Assembly: GCF_019052805.1 (NCBI RefSeq)
Contig: NZ_JAHQRJ010000001.1
Location: forward strand, 1,302,001-1,366,000
Reading direction: 5' to 3'
Source of the DNA: Noviherbaspirillum sp. L7-7A
Lineage (GTDB): Bacteria; Pseudomonadota; Gammaproteobacteria; Burkholderiales; Burkholderiaceae_D
DNA: 64,000 nucleotides
The notes under the pieces were generated by a model. The model ran no database searches and was not told where the DNA came from. It saw only the letters and a list, made by a program, of their open reading frames with translations. Shown piece after piece: positions 10,793-20,030 of the stretch (position 1 is the stretch's first letter; each line of letters begins with the position of its first letter). A program made the position numbers and the translations under genes.

Positions 10793-13700
10793 TTATCCCT
10801 GCGCAATCGCCAGCTCGCTGCTGCCGGCGGCGCTGCGCCGCACCAGGATGCGGGTGGCGATGCGCTCGGTCATCTCCTGCACGTGGGTGATCACGCCGAC
10901 CTTGCGACCCAGCGCCTGCAGGCCATCCAGCGCATCCATTGCCACCCGCAGGGTATCGGCGTCCAGGCTGCCGAAGCCTTCATCGATGAACAGCGACTCG
11001 ACCCGCACGCGGTTCGACGACAGCGAGGCCAGGCCCAGCGCTAGGGCCAGCGACACCAGGAAGGACTCGCCGCCCGACAGCGAATGCACCGAGCGCAGTT
11101 CCTCGCCCATGTCCTGGTCCACCACCATCAGAGCAAGGGTGTCGCGCACCCGCTCCAGGCGGTAGCGCCGCGCCAGTTCGGCCAGGTGCCGGTTGGCATA
11201 GCCCAGCAGCACGTCCAGGGTGAACTGCTGGGCATAGTTGCGGAATTTCTTGCCGTCGGCCGAGCCGATCAGCTCGTTCAATTGCGCCCAGCGACGCTGC
11301 ACCGTTTCCTGCGCCTCGATCAACAGCAGCATCTCGGCCGCGCCGCGGCGGCGGGCATCGTCCTGCTGCAGCGCCAGTTGCAGGGCGGTGGCGCGCTGAT
11401 GCAGCGCCGAGCGGGCATGGCCGGCCTGGTCCAGCAGCAGGCGCAGGGCGGCGGCATCCTCGGTGGCGGCGCGCCAGCTTTCCTCGCCAGCCGCCAGGTG
11501 CGCTTCGCGTTGCGCCTGGCGCTCCCGCGCCACCGCCTCGGCGCGCTCGGCGGCCGAGTCCAGCGCCTGCAGCGCATGGCGCTCGGCCTGCATCCAGGCG
11601 GCATCGGCCTGCAGCAAGTCCAGCAGCGCAGCATCTTGCAGCGCCAGGGCATGCCGTTCCTGGTATTGCGCCAGCCAGTCGGCCAGCCGGTTCGCCGCCT
11701 CGCTCGACGCCGCACCCAGTTCGGCCAGCCGGCCGCGCGCCATGTCCAGCGCCTCGGTGCAGCGGCCCACTGCCAAGGCTGCCTGCTGGCAGGCCTCGTT
11801 TTCCTGCTGCTGGCGCATGCGGGCCGCCTGCAACGCGGCCTGCATGGCGGCTTCCACCTCGCGTACCGGCCGGCCGTCGAACAGCGCGGCCCGGTCGGCT
11901 GCCAGCGCCTTGCCGGCCTGGTCCAGCATGGTCCAGGACTGGGTGGCGCGGCCGGCCTCGGCGCGCGCGGCTTCCGTTGCCTGGTGCAGCGCCTGGACCT
12001 CCATTTCCAGCGCGGCCACCTGCACCTGTCCTTCGCCGGCCACCCTGGTGGCGGCAAGGAAGGACTGGGCATGGCGTGCGCAGCGCTCGTGGAATCGGGC
12101 CGGGTCGGCACGCCAGGCGTCCTGCCAGCCGGCGTCCAGCGGAAGCGCATCCAGCGCGTCCAGACCGTCCTGCAGCCGGGCCGCCAGTTCCTGCTCCCGT
12201 TCCTGCGCAGCTGCGCTTGCCTGGCTGGCGGCCGCCAGTTCGAGCCGGCCGGCGGTGATGGATTCGGTGGCGCCAGCCAGACGGGCGCCGGCCTGGTCGA
12301 GCGCCTGCTGGGCGGCGTCGCGGACTGCCGCAGCCCGCCGCAGCGCCTGCTCGGCCGCATCAAGCTCCTGCAGCCTGCGCTGCTTGTCCTGGCGCTGCAG
12401 GACCAGCCATTGCTGGCGCTCCTGCTCCGGAACCATGGCGAGTCCGTCCGGGATGGCCAGCAGCGGATGGGCGGCCCACTGTGCGCGCCGCTCGCGCTGC
12501 GGCGCTTCCAGCGCGCGCAGTTCGGCTTCGGCGGCCTCGGCCTGCTGGCGAGCAGCGGCCAGCAGGGCGCGCTCGGCGGCCTGGCTGTCGCGGTTTTCCT
12601 GGGCAGCCAGGCGGCGCGCTGCGCGGTCGGCGCGCAGGCTCGCCAGGAGGTTGTCGAAGCGCGGGTCGGCAGCTCGGTAGGGGTGCTCCTCGGCGCCGCA
12701 GACCGGGCAGGGCGCGCCATCTTCCAGGCTGGCCCGCAGCTGTTCCGCAGTCTCGCCGCAGGCCGCCTCGGCCAGCTTCAGCGCATGCTCGGCCTGCTCC
12801 AGGCGTGCGTCCAGTGCCGGCTGCGCCCGGGATGCCTGTTCCAGCCGGCTCGCGGCCTGGGCCGCCGCCACGGTGTGGTGTTCCAGGCTGGCGCGCAGCG
12901 CCGCCTGGCGTGCATCCGCCTCGAACAGTGCCGACCAGAGGCGTTCGGCATCGGCCAGCTGTTCGCGTTCCCGCTGCAGGGCGTCGCGTGCGGCGGCGAT
13001 ATCCTGCTGTTCGAATTCACGCAGCCGCAGCACGGCTGCGTCGCGCTGCGCCAGCGCCTGCTGCTGGGTGGCGCTGGCCAGCCGCAGCGATTCCGCCTGT
13101 GCCTGCTCTGCCTGCCGCGCCTTGTCCAGGCGGGCAGCGGCGGCGCCGGCTGCCTCGCGCGCCGCGGCATGCTGGACCGCCTGCTGCCGGGCCTGGCCAA
13201 ACAGGGTGTCCCAGCGCTGCCAGCCTTCGGCCAGCGGCGCCAGCCGCTCATGGCTGGCCAGCCATTCCCTGGCCTGGCGCAGCCGTTGCGCCGCCTGTTC
13301 CAGTTCCTGCCCCCGCGCCTGCTGCTTCTGGCGCGCCGCGGCCACGGCCTCGTGCGCCTGGCTGGCCTGGCGGGCCGCTTCGGCCAGGCCAGGCTGCTGG
13401 TCGGCGATGCGTACATCGAGCGCCTTGGCCTGGTCCAGCCTGACCGCCTCGGCCGACTGCGCCAGTTCCAGCCCATGCAGGCTGTCGCTTGCAGCCGCCA
13501 GCCGCTGCCGGGCGGCAGCCACCGCGGCTACCGACTTTTCCAGGCTCTGTTCATGCTGGGTCTGCGCCTGACGGGTGCGCTCGGCGTCGGTCATCAGGCG
13601 CCGTCCCTCGTCCACTAGCGGCCGCGCCGGCTGCACCGACTCGACCAGCCGCAGCCGTTCCCGGCGTGGCTGCGCCAGGTCGCGCCGGGCCAGGCTGTCT

Positions 13701-14551
13701 GCCAGCGCGGCGGCCGCCTGCTGCTCGGCCAGCAGCAGGCGGTCGGCTTCCTCGCGCCAGCGCAACTGGCGCGCCAGCCGGTCCAGCCCGGCATCGGCGC
13801 CAGCCAGCTGGCCGACCGCCTCCACCAGATCAGTGTCAACCCGCGCCCGCTCTTCCTGCGCCAGCGGACGCTGGTCGGCCAGCCGCTCTTCCAGCCGCTT
13901 GGCGCGCGCCAGTTCTTCCTTGGCCCGCTCGTAGGCCCGGCGCGAAATCTCGGTATAGATCTGGTTGCCCGTCAGGGTTTCCAGCAGTTCGCCGCGCTCG
14001 TTGTCATCCGACTTCAGGAAAGCGGAAAACTCGTTCTGGGCCAAGAGCACGGCACGGGTGAACTGCTCGAACGACAGCCCGATGCGCTGCGCGATCTCGG
14101 CCTTGACTTCGGAATTGGTGCCGCCGATGGGCTGCTGTTCCGGCAGGCGCAGCAGCGTCATGGCGGTTTTCTGCAGGCTGCCGTCGGCCTTGGAGCGCGC
14201 CCGCCGCACGCTCCAGCGCGAGCGGTAGGCCAGGCCGTCATTGCCGATGAAGTCGACCTCGGCATAGCCGTCGGCCGCGCCGCGCCGCAGCAGGTTGCGG
14301 GTGTCGTAGGGCGTCACCACCTCGCCGCGCACATCGGGCAGGGCAATGCCGCGGGTGCCGGCGCGCAGGAGGCGCGGCGTGGCATCGTACAGTGCCACGC
14401 ACAGGGCGTCGAGCAGGGTGCTCTTGCCGGCGCCGGTCGGGCCGCTGATGGCGAACAGGCCGGACGACTGCAGCGGCTCGCTTTCGAAATCGACGCAGAA
14501 CTCGCCGGCCAGCGAAGCCAGGTTCCTGCCGCGTATGGCCAGTATCCTCAT
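10793..14551 (-). CDS. sbcC: Exonuclease subunit SbcC (Rad50-like ATPase)
   Basis: 1252 residues, the size of large proteobacterial SbcC. An N-terminal ABC half has Walker A (GPTGAGKST, residues 37-45). Two very long Ala/Gln/Glu-rich coiled coils flank a zinc hook CPVC near residue 613. The C-terminal ABC half carries the signature LSGGESFLVSLALALG and Walker B LFIDEGFGSLD. With SbcD it forms an ATP-dependent nuclease that opens DNA hairpins and processes blocked ends. Its start overlaps the sbcD stop by four bases. The high Ala/Gln/GC content creates long open frames on the other strand that are not genes. Confidence 0.95.
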   Translation of the reverse strand: MRILAIRGRNLASLAGEFCVDFESEPLQSSGLFAISGPTGAGKSTLLDALCVALYDATPRLLRAGTRGIALPDVRGEVVTPYDTRNLLRRGAADGYAEVDFIGNDGLAYRSRWSVRRARSKADGSLQKTAMTLLRLPEQQPIGGTNSEVKAEIAQRIGLSFEQFTRAVLLAQNEFSAFLKSDDNERGELLETLTGNQIYTEISRRAYERAKEELARAKRLEERLADQRPLAQEERARVDTDLVEAVGQLAGADAGLDRLARQLRWREEADRLLLAEQQAAAALADSLARRDLAQPRRERLRLVESVQPARPLVDEGRRLMTDAERTRQAQTQHEQSLEKSVAAVAAARQRLAAASDSLHGLELAQSAEAVRLDQAKALDVRIADQQPGLAEAARQASQAHEAVAAARQKQQARGQELEQAAQRLRQAREWLASHERLAPLAEGWQRWDTLFGQARQQAVQHAAAREAAGAAAARLDKARQAEQAQAESLRLASATQQQALAQRDAAVLRLREFEQQDIAAARDALQREREQLADAERLWSALFEADARQAALRASLEHHTVAAAQAASRLEQASRAQPALDARLEQAEHALKLAEAACGETAEQLRASLEDGAPCPVCGAEEHPYRAADPRFDNLLASLRADRAARRLAAQENRDSQAAERALLAAARQQAEAAEAELRALEAPQRERRAQWAAHPLLAIPDGLAMVPEQERQQWLVLQRQDKQRRLQELDAAEQALRRAAAVRDAAQQALDQAGARLAGATESITAGRLELAAASQASAAAQEREQELAARLQDGLDALDALPLDAGWQDAWRADPARFHERCARHAQSFLAATRVAGEGQVQVAALEMEVQALHQATEAARAEAGRATQSWTMLDQAGKALAADRAALFDGRPVREVEAAMQAALQAARMRQQQENEACQQAALAVGRCTEALDMARGRLAELGAASSEAANRLADWLAQYQERHALALQDAALLDLLQADAAWMQAERHALQALDSAAERAEAVARERQAQREAHLAAGEESWRAATEDAAALRLLLDQAGHARSALHQRATALQLALQQDDARRRGAAEMLLLIEAQETVQRRWAQLNELIGSADGKKFRNYAQQFTLDVLLGYANRHLAELARRYRLERVRDTLALMVVDQDMGEELRSVHSLSGGESFLVSLALALGLASLSSNRVRVESLFIDEGFGSLDADTLRVAMDALDGLQALGRKVGVITHVQEMTERIATRILVRRSAAGSSELAIAQG

Positions 14552-15780
14552 GCGCCCGTCTCCTCATCCATGCCAAGCATCAGTTCGGTGAAGGCCGCAA
14601 GCTGCTCGGGCGGCGCCTCGGCATCGAACTTCTGCCGGTACAGCCGGCGGAAGATCTCGTCCGGCTGCAACTGGTCGAGCTGGTCCAGCGACAGCGCGGC
14701 GCCGTCTTCCGCGCCGCGCACGGGCAGGCTGGTGTCGATCCGGGCCAGGCGCGCATGGCGGCCTTCCAGCGCGGCTTCCACCTTGGCCCGCAGGCCGGGT
14801 TCGGGCGCATCCAGCCGCACCCGCACTTCCAGGTAGGGCGGTACGCCTTCCCCGCCTGGCGGCAGCGCCCGCAGTGCGGCCAGCACGTCTTCCACCGGCG
14901 CCGGCTTCAGCGGCACCCGCAGCAGGTCCACCGCGCGCGGCACCGGCAGCGGCAGGATCTCGCCGGCGCGCTCGCCATCGAGATCGACCCGCAGCACCTG
15001 ATGGTTGTAGTTCACCTCGGAAAAAGACAGCGGCAGCGGACTGCCGCTGTAGCGCAGATGCGCCTGCCTGCCCACCATCTGTGCCAGGTGCAGATGGCCC
15101 AGCGCCGCATAGGCGATCTCGGGGCCGAACATCGAGGCCGATAGCGCCTCGCTGCCGCCAATCACGATGCGCCGCTCGGAGTCCTCGGACGCGGCGCCGC
15201 CGGTCATATGGCAATGCCCCAGCGCAATGATGGCCTGGCCGGCCTGCCGGCAGGCCAGCGCATGCGCCAGCGCCTGCCGGTACAGCAGCGCGATGCCTTC
15301 GGTATAGCCGTCCGTGGCGCCATCCACCTTCGGCACGTCGCCCGGCCGCAGGAACGGTACCGCCAGGCACCAGGCCACTGCCTGGCCGCTGCGGTCCTTC
15401 AGCGGCACCACCAGCCTGTCGTAGTCGATGTTGCCGTTGGCGTCGCGCACCACATGGCCGACCAGGCTGACGTCGAGTTCCTCCAGCAGCGGCGCCGGCG
15501 CTTCCAGCCGGCCGGCCGAGTCGTGGTTGCCGGCAATGATCACGATATTGAGGTGCGGCGCGGCCGACTTGGCGCGGCGCAGGAAGCGGTACAGCTGCTT
15601 TTGCGAGGTCGCCGACGGGTTGGCATTGTCATAGACGTCGCCGGCAATGAGCAGCGCCTCCACCTGTTCGGCCACGATGGTGTCGATCAGCCAGTCAAGG
15701 AAGGCCTGGTGTTCATGGAAACGCTCGAAACTGTGCAGGGTCTGGCCGAGGTGCCAGTCTGAAGTGTGCAAGAAACGCAT
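14548..15780 (-). CDS. sbcD: Exonuclease subunit SbcD (Mre11-like nuclease)
   Basis: 410 residues of the calcineurin-like phosphoesterase fold. Metal-binding motifs occur in order: HTSDWHLG (residues 5-12), AGDVYDNANP, AGNHDSAGR, GHCHMTGG and GHLHLAQ. The ATG at 15780 was chosen because MRFLHTSDWHLG is the canonical SbcD N-terminus; eight upstream in-frame codons are unlike the family. It is the first gene of the sbcDC operon and is coupled to sbcC by an ATGA overlap. It supplies the manganese-dependent nuclease centre of the complex. Confidence 0.94.
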   Translation of the reverse strand: MRFLHTSDWHLGQTLHSFERFHEHQAFLDWLIDTIVAEQVEALLIAGDVYDNANPSATSQKQLYRFLRRAKSAAPHLNIVIIAGNHDSAGRLEAPAPLLEELDVSLVGHVVRDANGNIDYDRLVVPLKDRSGQAVAWCLAVPFLRPGDVPKVDGATDGYTEGIALLYRQALAHALACRQAGQAIIALGHCHMTGGAASEDSERRIVIGGSEALSASMFGPEIAYAALGHLHLAQMVGRQAHLRYSGSPLPLSFSEVNYNHQVLRVDLDGERAGEILPLPVPRAVDLLRVPLKPAPVEDVLAALRALPPGGEGVPPYLEVRVRLDAPEPGLRAKVEAALEGRHARLARIDTSLPVRGAEDGAALSLDQLDQLQPDEIFRRLYRQKFDAEAPPEQLAAFTELMLGMDEETGA

Positions 15781-15874
15781 TACGGGGAAATCCTGGGTTG
15801 GCATCGGACGGCAGCCGGAACAAGTCGTCCGGCCGCAGCGCTGCCATTGTAATCCCGCAGTGAAAAGGAACGTG

Positions 15875-15907
15875 GATTGAAAAAATTACCGGCAGCACGC
15901 TGCCGGT
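15875..15907 (-). terminator. Rho-independent terminator after the proline-rich small gene
   Basis: The inverted repeat ACCGGCAG / CTGCCGGT (arms 15888-15895 and 15900-15907, 4-base loop) is followed, in the minus direction, by AATTTTTTC. It lies 24 bases past the stop of the gene at 15931-16179, so it ends that transcript. Confidence 0.75.
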
Positions 15908-15930
15908 TTGCGCATGGCGCTGGGGTGCCG

Positions 15931-16179
15931 TCAGTGCAGCCAGGCGCTTGCCCCCATCTCCGGCAGTGGAGGCATTTCGGGGGTGGAAGGCTGCGGCACG
16001 ATGCCTGGGCCGGACGGTGAATCCGGGCTGATCGGGTCCTGTTCCGACGGCGGCATCTCCGGCTGCGGCTCATAGCCGGGGTTGATTTCCGGTTGTGGCG
16101 ACGGCACGTTGGGCACCTCGGGTGGAATGTCGCCGGGGTTCTGATGCAGTCGCAAGGCGGTGGTCGGTGGTTGAAACAT
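15931..16179 (-). CDS. Proline-rich small protein of unknown function
   Basis: 82 residues with roughly one quarter proline and many E/Q/S/N, e.g. PQPEINPGYEPQPEMPPSEQ, and no hydrophobic segment or signal peptide. The start MFQPPTTALRL at 16179 is set by AGGAGG six bases upstream, a very good ribosome site, and the gene is closed by its own terminator; this makes it a real gene despite its low complexity. It is likely disordered and soluble. I do not recognise a domain. Neighbours (sbcD on the same strand downstream, trxC divergent) give no functional hint. Confidence 0.7.
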   Translation of the reverse strand: MFQPPTTALRLHQNPGDIPPEVPNVPSPQPEINPGYEPQPEMPPSEQDPISPDSPSGPGIVPQPSTPEMPPLPEMGASAWLH

Positions 16180-16322
16180 AGGCCTCCTGGTGCAAGATAG
16201 GGAAAGAAGCGGCATCGAGCCTGCGCCGTGTGGCGGTTATCAAGCATTTACCGCGCCAGCACTGAACCGTAACCGGCGCCAGTCGTCCTACTCGGACCAA
16301 ACCCTTGGAAGGAAAGCATGCA

Positions 16323-16772
16323 ATGAGCGAGTCCCTGCATATCGTTTGTCCCCATTGCAATACCGTAAACCGGGTGCCGACCGCGCGGCTGGAGATGCAT
16401 CCCAGTTGCGGCAAGTGCAGCCGGCCCGTGTTTGCCGGACATCCGGTGGAACTGAATGCGCAGTCATTCGCGCAGCAGGTTGGCCGCAGCGACATTCCGG
16501 TGCTGGTGGATTTCTGGGCGCCCTGGTGCGGGCCATGCCGGGCGATGGCGCCGGCCTATGCCCAGGCGGCCCGGCAGCTTGAACCCGGTATCCGGGTTGC
16601 CAAGCTCAATACAGAGGAAGCGCAGGAACTGGCGGCGCGCCATGCCATCCGCAGCATTCCGACGCTGGCGCTGTTTCATCGGGGCCGCGAGGTGGCGCGG
16701 CAGGCTGGTGCAATGGATGCGGGCAGTATTGTTGCCTGGGTGCGGCGGCATACGGGGCGGGATGCTGTGTGA
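16323..16772 (+). CDS. trxC: Thioredoxin 2 (TrxC)
   Basis: 149 residues. The N-terminal zinc-binding extension that separates TrxC from TrxA is present: C9-x2-C12 and C29-x2-C32. The thioredoxin domain follows with the redox centre APWCGPCRA and the cis-proline segment SIPTLALF. It reduces disulfides in cytoplasmic proteins and is often raised by oxidative stress (OxyR) in other bacteria; no OxyR site was identified here. The start at 16323 is preceded by GGAAGG at about 10 bases. A REP-like paired palindrome begins directly after its stop codon. Confidence 0.93.
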   Translation: MSESLHIVCPHCNTVNRVPTARLEMHPSCGKCSRPVFAGHPVELNAQSFAQQVGRSDIPVLVDFWAPWCGPCRAMAPAYAQAARQLEPGIRVAKLNTEEAQELAARHAIRSIPTLALFHRGREVARQAGAMDAGSIVAWVRRHTGRDAV

Positions 16773-16773
16773 G

Positions 16774-16887
16774 GTAGGGCGGAATACCCCGCAGGGGCAT
16801 TCCGCCATGGTCGATCAAGGAAGTCGGCCGATAACGCCATCGCGGTTTGCGAAATCGGTGCAATGCCCTGCGGGTATTGCACCCTAC
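16774..16887. repeat. REP-like paired palindromic repeat, copy A
   Basis: A 114-base element bounded by GTAGGG and CCCTAC. Each end is itself a hairpin: the left arm folds as GGCGGAAT...ATTCCGCC around ACCCCGCAGGGGC, and the right arm as GTGCAAT...ATTGCAC around GCCCTGCGGGT. The two hairpins are inverted relative to each other. The same architecture recurs at 43282-43397. It starts within two bases of the trxC stop, as REP/BIME elements often do, and may also attenuate or stabilise the trxC mRNA. Confidence 0.8.
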
Positions 16888-17019
16888 CAAAGAAGTTGCC
16901 GTTGCGCGTAACGACCCTCGCCTTAGGCGTTCATCTTCCCCCGACGCGACGCGGTGAACACAAAACTGAACTGCGATGCCAGCCGCTGCGCAACCACGAA
17001 CCACAGCCGCCCCAACACG

Positions 17020-17489
17020 CTACAGGAAACGGTCCAGTATCTTCCGGCTCTGCCGATCCAAACCATGCAGGTCGCGCAGCAGGAAATGAATGCCGTGACT
17101 GTCCGAAATCAGCAGGGTATCGGCGCTGATGCGGCGGATGTCTTCCTCGCCGCGCAGCACGAAGCTGGTGTCGCCGCGATCAGTGCTGACCTGCCAGGTC
17201 GACGGCGTTGCATAGCTGGATACCGAGCGGATCGCCCGGATCTCGGGCATGAATTCCCGTCCCTGCAATTCCTCCTCCAGGAGCGCCCGCGTCGCGGCCG
17301 GCAGCGCGCCGAGCGACGGTATCCACGCCACTTCCTTGCCATCCCGGTCATCAGCGAGATGCCTTCGTCCGGCGCCTGGATCGGAAAGGCGCGCACCGGC
17401 GCCACGCCCACATGCTGCTGGCCCTCGGCGGTCGTCAGCACCAGCTTGCCGAAGCTGTCGCGGGAAAGCTGCAGTTGATCGCTGTCCAT
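17020..17489 (-). pseudogene. DUF1854 protein of cyanophycin cluster, disrupted by one frameshift
   Basis: The start MDSDQLQLSRDSFGKL (17489, with AAGGAG upstream) runs in one frame to GISLMT. The rest of the family (DGKEVAWIPSLGALPAATRA ... DSHGIHFLLRDLHGLDRQ) continues in another frame to the stop at 17020. Restoring a single base near 17349-17350 would give ISLIDRDGKEVAW and an intact ~156-residue protein. DUF1854 genes accompany cyanophycin synthetases and the ABC transporter next door; the biochemical role is not known to me. The ABC gene stop is 2 bases upstream of this start, so they form one unit. Either a true loss or a base-calling error; the rest of the reading frame is uneroded. 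Confidence 0.8.
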
Positions 17490-17491
17490 GC

Positions 17492-19765
17492 TCACTCCTT
17501 TTCCCGCGTGTCGTCGATGTCGCGGTCCACATTGCGCGCCTGCGCCTGGTACAGCCGGTAATAGGCGCCTTGCCTGGCCATCAGCTCGTCATGCGGCCCT
17601 TGCTCCACTACCTGGCCGCGGTCCATCACCACCAGCCGGTCGGCCCGCTGCAGCGTCGACAGCCGGTGCGCGATGGCGATCGTGGTGCGGCCTTTCACCA
17701 GGTTGTCCAGCGCCTTCTGGATTTCCTTTTCGGTCTCGGAGTCGACCGAGGACGTCGCTTCATCCAGGATCAGGATGCGCGGGTCGATCAGCAGCGCCCG
17801 CGCAATCGAAATGCGCTGCCGCTCGCCGCCGGACAGGCCCTGGCCGCGTTCGCCCACCATCGAGTCGTAGCCATGCGGCAGGCGCAGGATGAACTCGTGG
17901 GCATGGGCCGCGCGCGCCGCCGCCATGATCTCGGCGCGGGTCGCATCCGGCTTGCCGTAGGCGATGTTCTCGGCAATCGTGCCGAAGAACAGGAAAGGTT
18001 CCTGCAGCACCAGGCCGATGTTGCTGCGGTAGTCGGCAACGGCAAAGGAGCGGATGTCCACGCCGTCGAGCCGTATCGAGCCTTCCGCCACGTCGTAGAA
18101 GCGGCAGATCAGGTTCACCAGCGTGCTCTTGCCCGAGCCGCTGTGGCCGACCAGGCCGATCATCTCGCCCGGCGCGATGGTCAGGTTCACACCGCGGTTG
18201 ACCGCCCGGTTGCCGTAACGGAAACCGACGTCGCGCACTTCGATCCGGCCTTCCACCCGCTCCAGGCGGGCCGGCTGTGCCGGGTCCGGTACGCTGGAGA
18301 CATGGTCCAGGATGTCGAAGATGCGCTTGGCGGCCGACGCCGATTTCTGGGTCACGGACACGATGCGGCTCATCGAGTCCAGCCGCGAATAGAAGCGGCT
18401 GATATAGGCCAGGAAGGCGGTCAGCGTGCCCACCGTGATGTCGCCGCGCGAGACCTGCCAGATGCCGAAGGCCCATACCACCAGCAGGCCCAGCTCGGTC
18501 ATCAGCGACACCGTCGGCGAGAACAGCGACCAGATCCGGTTGATCCGGTCATTCACGGCGAGATTGTGCTTGTTGGCCAGGCGGAAGCGCGCCGCTTCCC
18601 GCTTTTCCTGGGCAAATGCCTTCACCACGCGGATGCCCGGTATCGTGTCGGCCAGTACATTGGTGACCTCGCCCCAGACCCGGTCGATTTTCTCGAAGCC
18701 GGTGCGCAGCCGGTCTCGCACCACATGGATCAGCCAGGCAATGATGGGCAGCGGCACCAGCGTCACCAGCGCCAGCCACGGGTTGATCGAGAACAGGATG
18801 GCCGATGTCATCAGGATCATCAGCACGTCGGTGGCGAAATCGAGCAGGTGCAGCGACAGGAACACGCAGATCCGGTCGCTCTCGCTGCCGATGCGCGCCA
18901 TCAGGTCGCCGGTACGCTTGCCGCCGAAATATTCCAGCGACAGCCGCAGCAGGTGTTCATAGGTCGTGGTGCGCAGGTCCGCGCCGATGCGCTCCGACAC
19001 CAGCGCCAGGATATAGGTCTTGGCCCAGGTCAGGCCCCAGGCCATCAGCGCCGCGCCCAAGAGGCCCAGCAGGTACATGCCGACCACCGCCGGGTCGATG
19101 CGCTGGCCGTTCTGGTAGGGGATCAGCACATTGTCCATCAGCGGCATGGTCAGGTAAGGCGGCACCAGGCTGGCCGCCGTGCCCAGGAGCGTCAGCAGGA
19201 AACCGGCCAGCAGCTGGCCGCGATACGGCCGGGCAAAGCGCCACAGCCGGAACAGGGTCCAGGTGGAAGGCGGCGTGTGGATGACCTTGGTGCAGACCGG
19301 GCAGACATCCTGGTCCGGCTCCAGCGGCGCCTTGCAGCTCGGGCAGACGGTCTGCTCGTCCGACTCGACTTCCAGCCCGTCGAGATGGCTTTGAAGGCGC
19401 AGCTGGAACTGATCGATGATCCGCATTGCCAAAAGGTTCATGCCCAGCGTGAAATGCCACGCCGCCAGCCGGCCGGCCGGCGTCACCAGTTCCAGATGGC
19501 CAACGCCGGCATGGTCATGATGCTCCAGCGTCATCCCGGGTTCGAATGCCCAGTCGCGCCATTCCGGTTCGCCCGGCGCGCGGGCAAGAATGCGGCGATC
19601 GGTCAGAACGACAATGCCGTCGGCGAAATGGTGCTGGGCGTCGAGGTCAACCGTAACCCAGGTAACAACGTTCTCCCCGGCGGCGAGACGTTTTTCTACA
19701 ACATCCCGCCACGGCTCCGGCAAGTCGCTAGCGGATCGGTCGGGGAGTGGCAATACGGTGGTCAT
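17492..19765 (-). CDS. ABC exporter (fused permease-ATPase) of the cyanophycin cluster
   Basis: 757 residues. Residues 1-130 form a small domain found ahead of the transporter (PH-like, judged by pattern GIVVLTDRRILARA). A zinc ribbon follows with CPSC at 141-144 and CPVC at 155-158. Then comes a type-I exporter membrane domain (about 170-470, six helices) and an ATPase with Walker A (GHSGSGKST, 540-548), signature LSGGE (644-648) and Walker B (ILILDEA, 664-670). It is a half-transporter and should homodimerise. It is divergent from the cphA pair and coupled to the DUF1854 gene. Homologues are annotated as cyanophycin-associated, but the cargo is unknown. The extra N-terminal domain and ribbon are unusual for an MsbA-like exporter. 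Confidence 0.88.
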   Translation of the reverse strand: MTTVLPLPDRSASDLPEPWRDVVEKRLAAGENVVTWVTVDLDAQHHFADGIVVLTDRRILARAPGEPEWRDWAFEPGMTLEHHDHAGVGHLELVTPAGRLAAWHFTLGMNLLAMRIIDQFQLRLQSHLDGLEVESDEQTVCPSCKAPLEPDQDVCPVCTKVIHTPPSTWTLFRLWRFARPYRGQLLAGFLLTLLGTAASLVPPYLTMPLMDNVLIPYQNGQRIDPAVVGMYLLGLLGAALMAWGLTWAKTYILALVSERIGADLRTTTYEHLLRLSLEYFGGKRTGDLMARIGSESDRICVFLSLHLLDFATDVLMILMTSAILFSINPWLALVTLVPLPIIAWLIHVVRDRLRTGFEKIDRVWGEVTNVLADTIPGIRVVKAFAQEKREAARFRLANKHNLAVNDRINRIWSLFSPTVSLMTELGLLVVWAFGIWQVSRGDITVGTLTAFLAYISRFYSRLDSMSRIVSVTQKSASAAKRIFDILDHVSSVPDPAQPARLERVEGRIEVRDVGFRYGNRAVNRGVNLTIAPGEMIGLVGHSGSGKSTLVNLICRFYDVAEGSIRLDGVDIRSFAVADYRSNIGLVLQEPFLFFGTIAENIAYGKPDATRAEIMAAARAAHAHEFILRLPHGYDSMVGERGQGLSGGERQRISIARALLIDPRILILDEATSSVDSETEKEIQKALDNLVKGRTTIAIAHRLSTLQRADRLVVMDRGQVVEQGPHDELMARQGAYYRLYQAQARNVDRDIDDTREKE

Positions 19766-20030
19766 TCTGCGGCAAACTCCATGCGCACCGCTGGCGGCAC
19801 GCAGTTTTGTTAGAAAAAGTAAGGAGACTTGTTCCGTTGAAACGGGATGGCAATATAACCCATCCGAGGAATCATATGTCCGAGAGGCAATTATTTACGG
19901 TATTCTTCCGGTCCAGCGGACTGGCTGGCGGCGGTCCGGGAGTATACAGCCTTATGGAGCACCTGGTTGCCGCAATCATGGGCACACCTTAACCGAGCAT
20001 GACGGCAGCCGGTCCGTCAAGAATCAGACG

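Noticed and set aside
11084-13618. Long plus-strand open frame opposite sbcC
   Set aside because: It mirrors the Ala/Gln coiled-coil codons of sbcC and has no domain or ribosome site.
19836-19858. TTGAAA and TATAAC boxes upstream of the cphA pair
   Set aside because: The spacing is only 11 bases, too short for a sigma-70 promoter.
19747-19992. An 81-codon frame in the cphA/ABC divergent region
   Set aside because: No ribosome site, no family resemblance, and its start overlaps the 5' end of the ABC gene.
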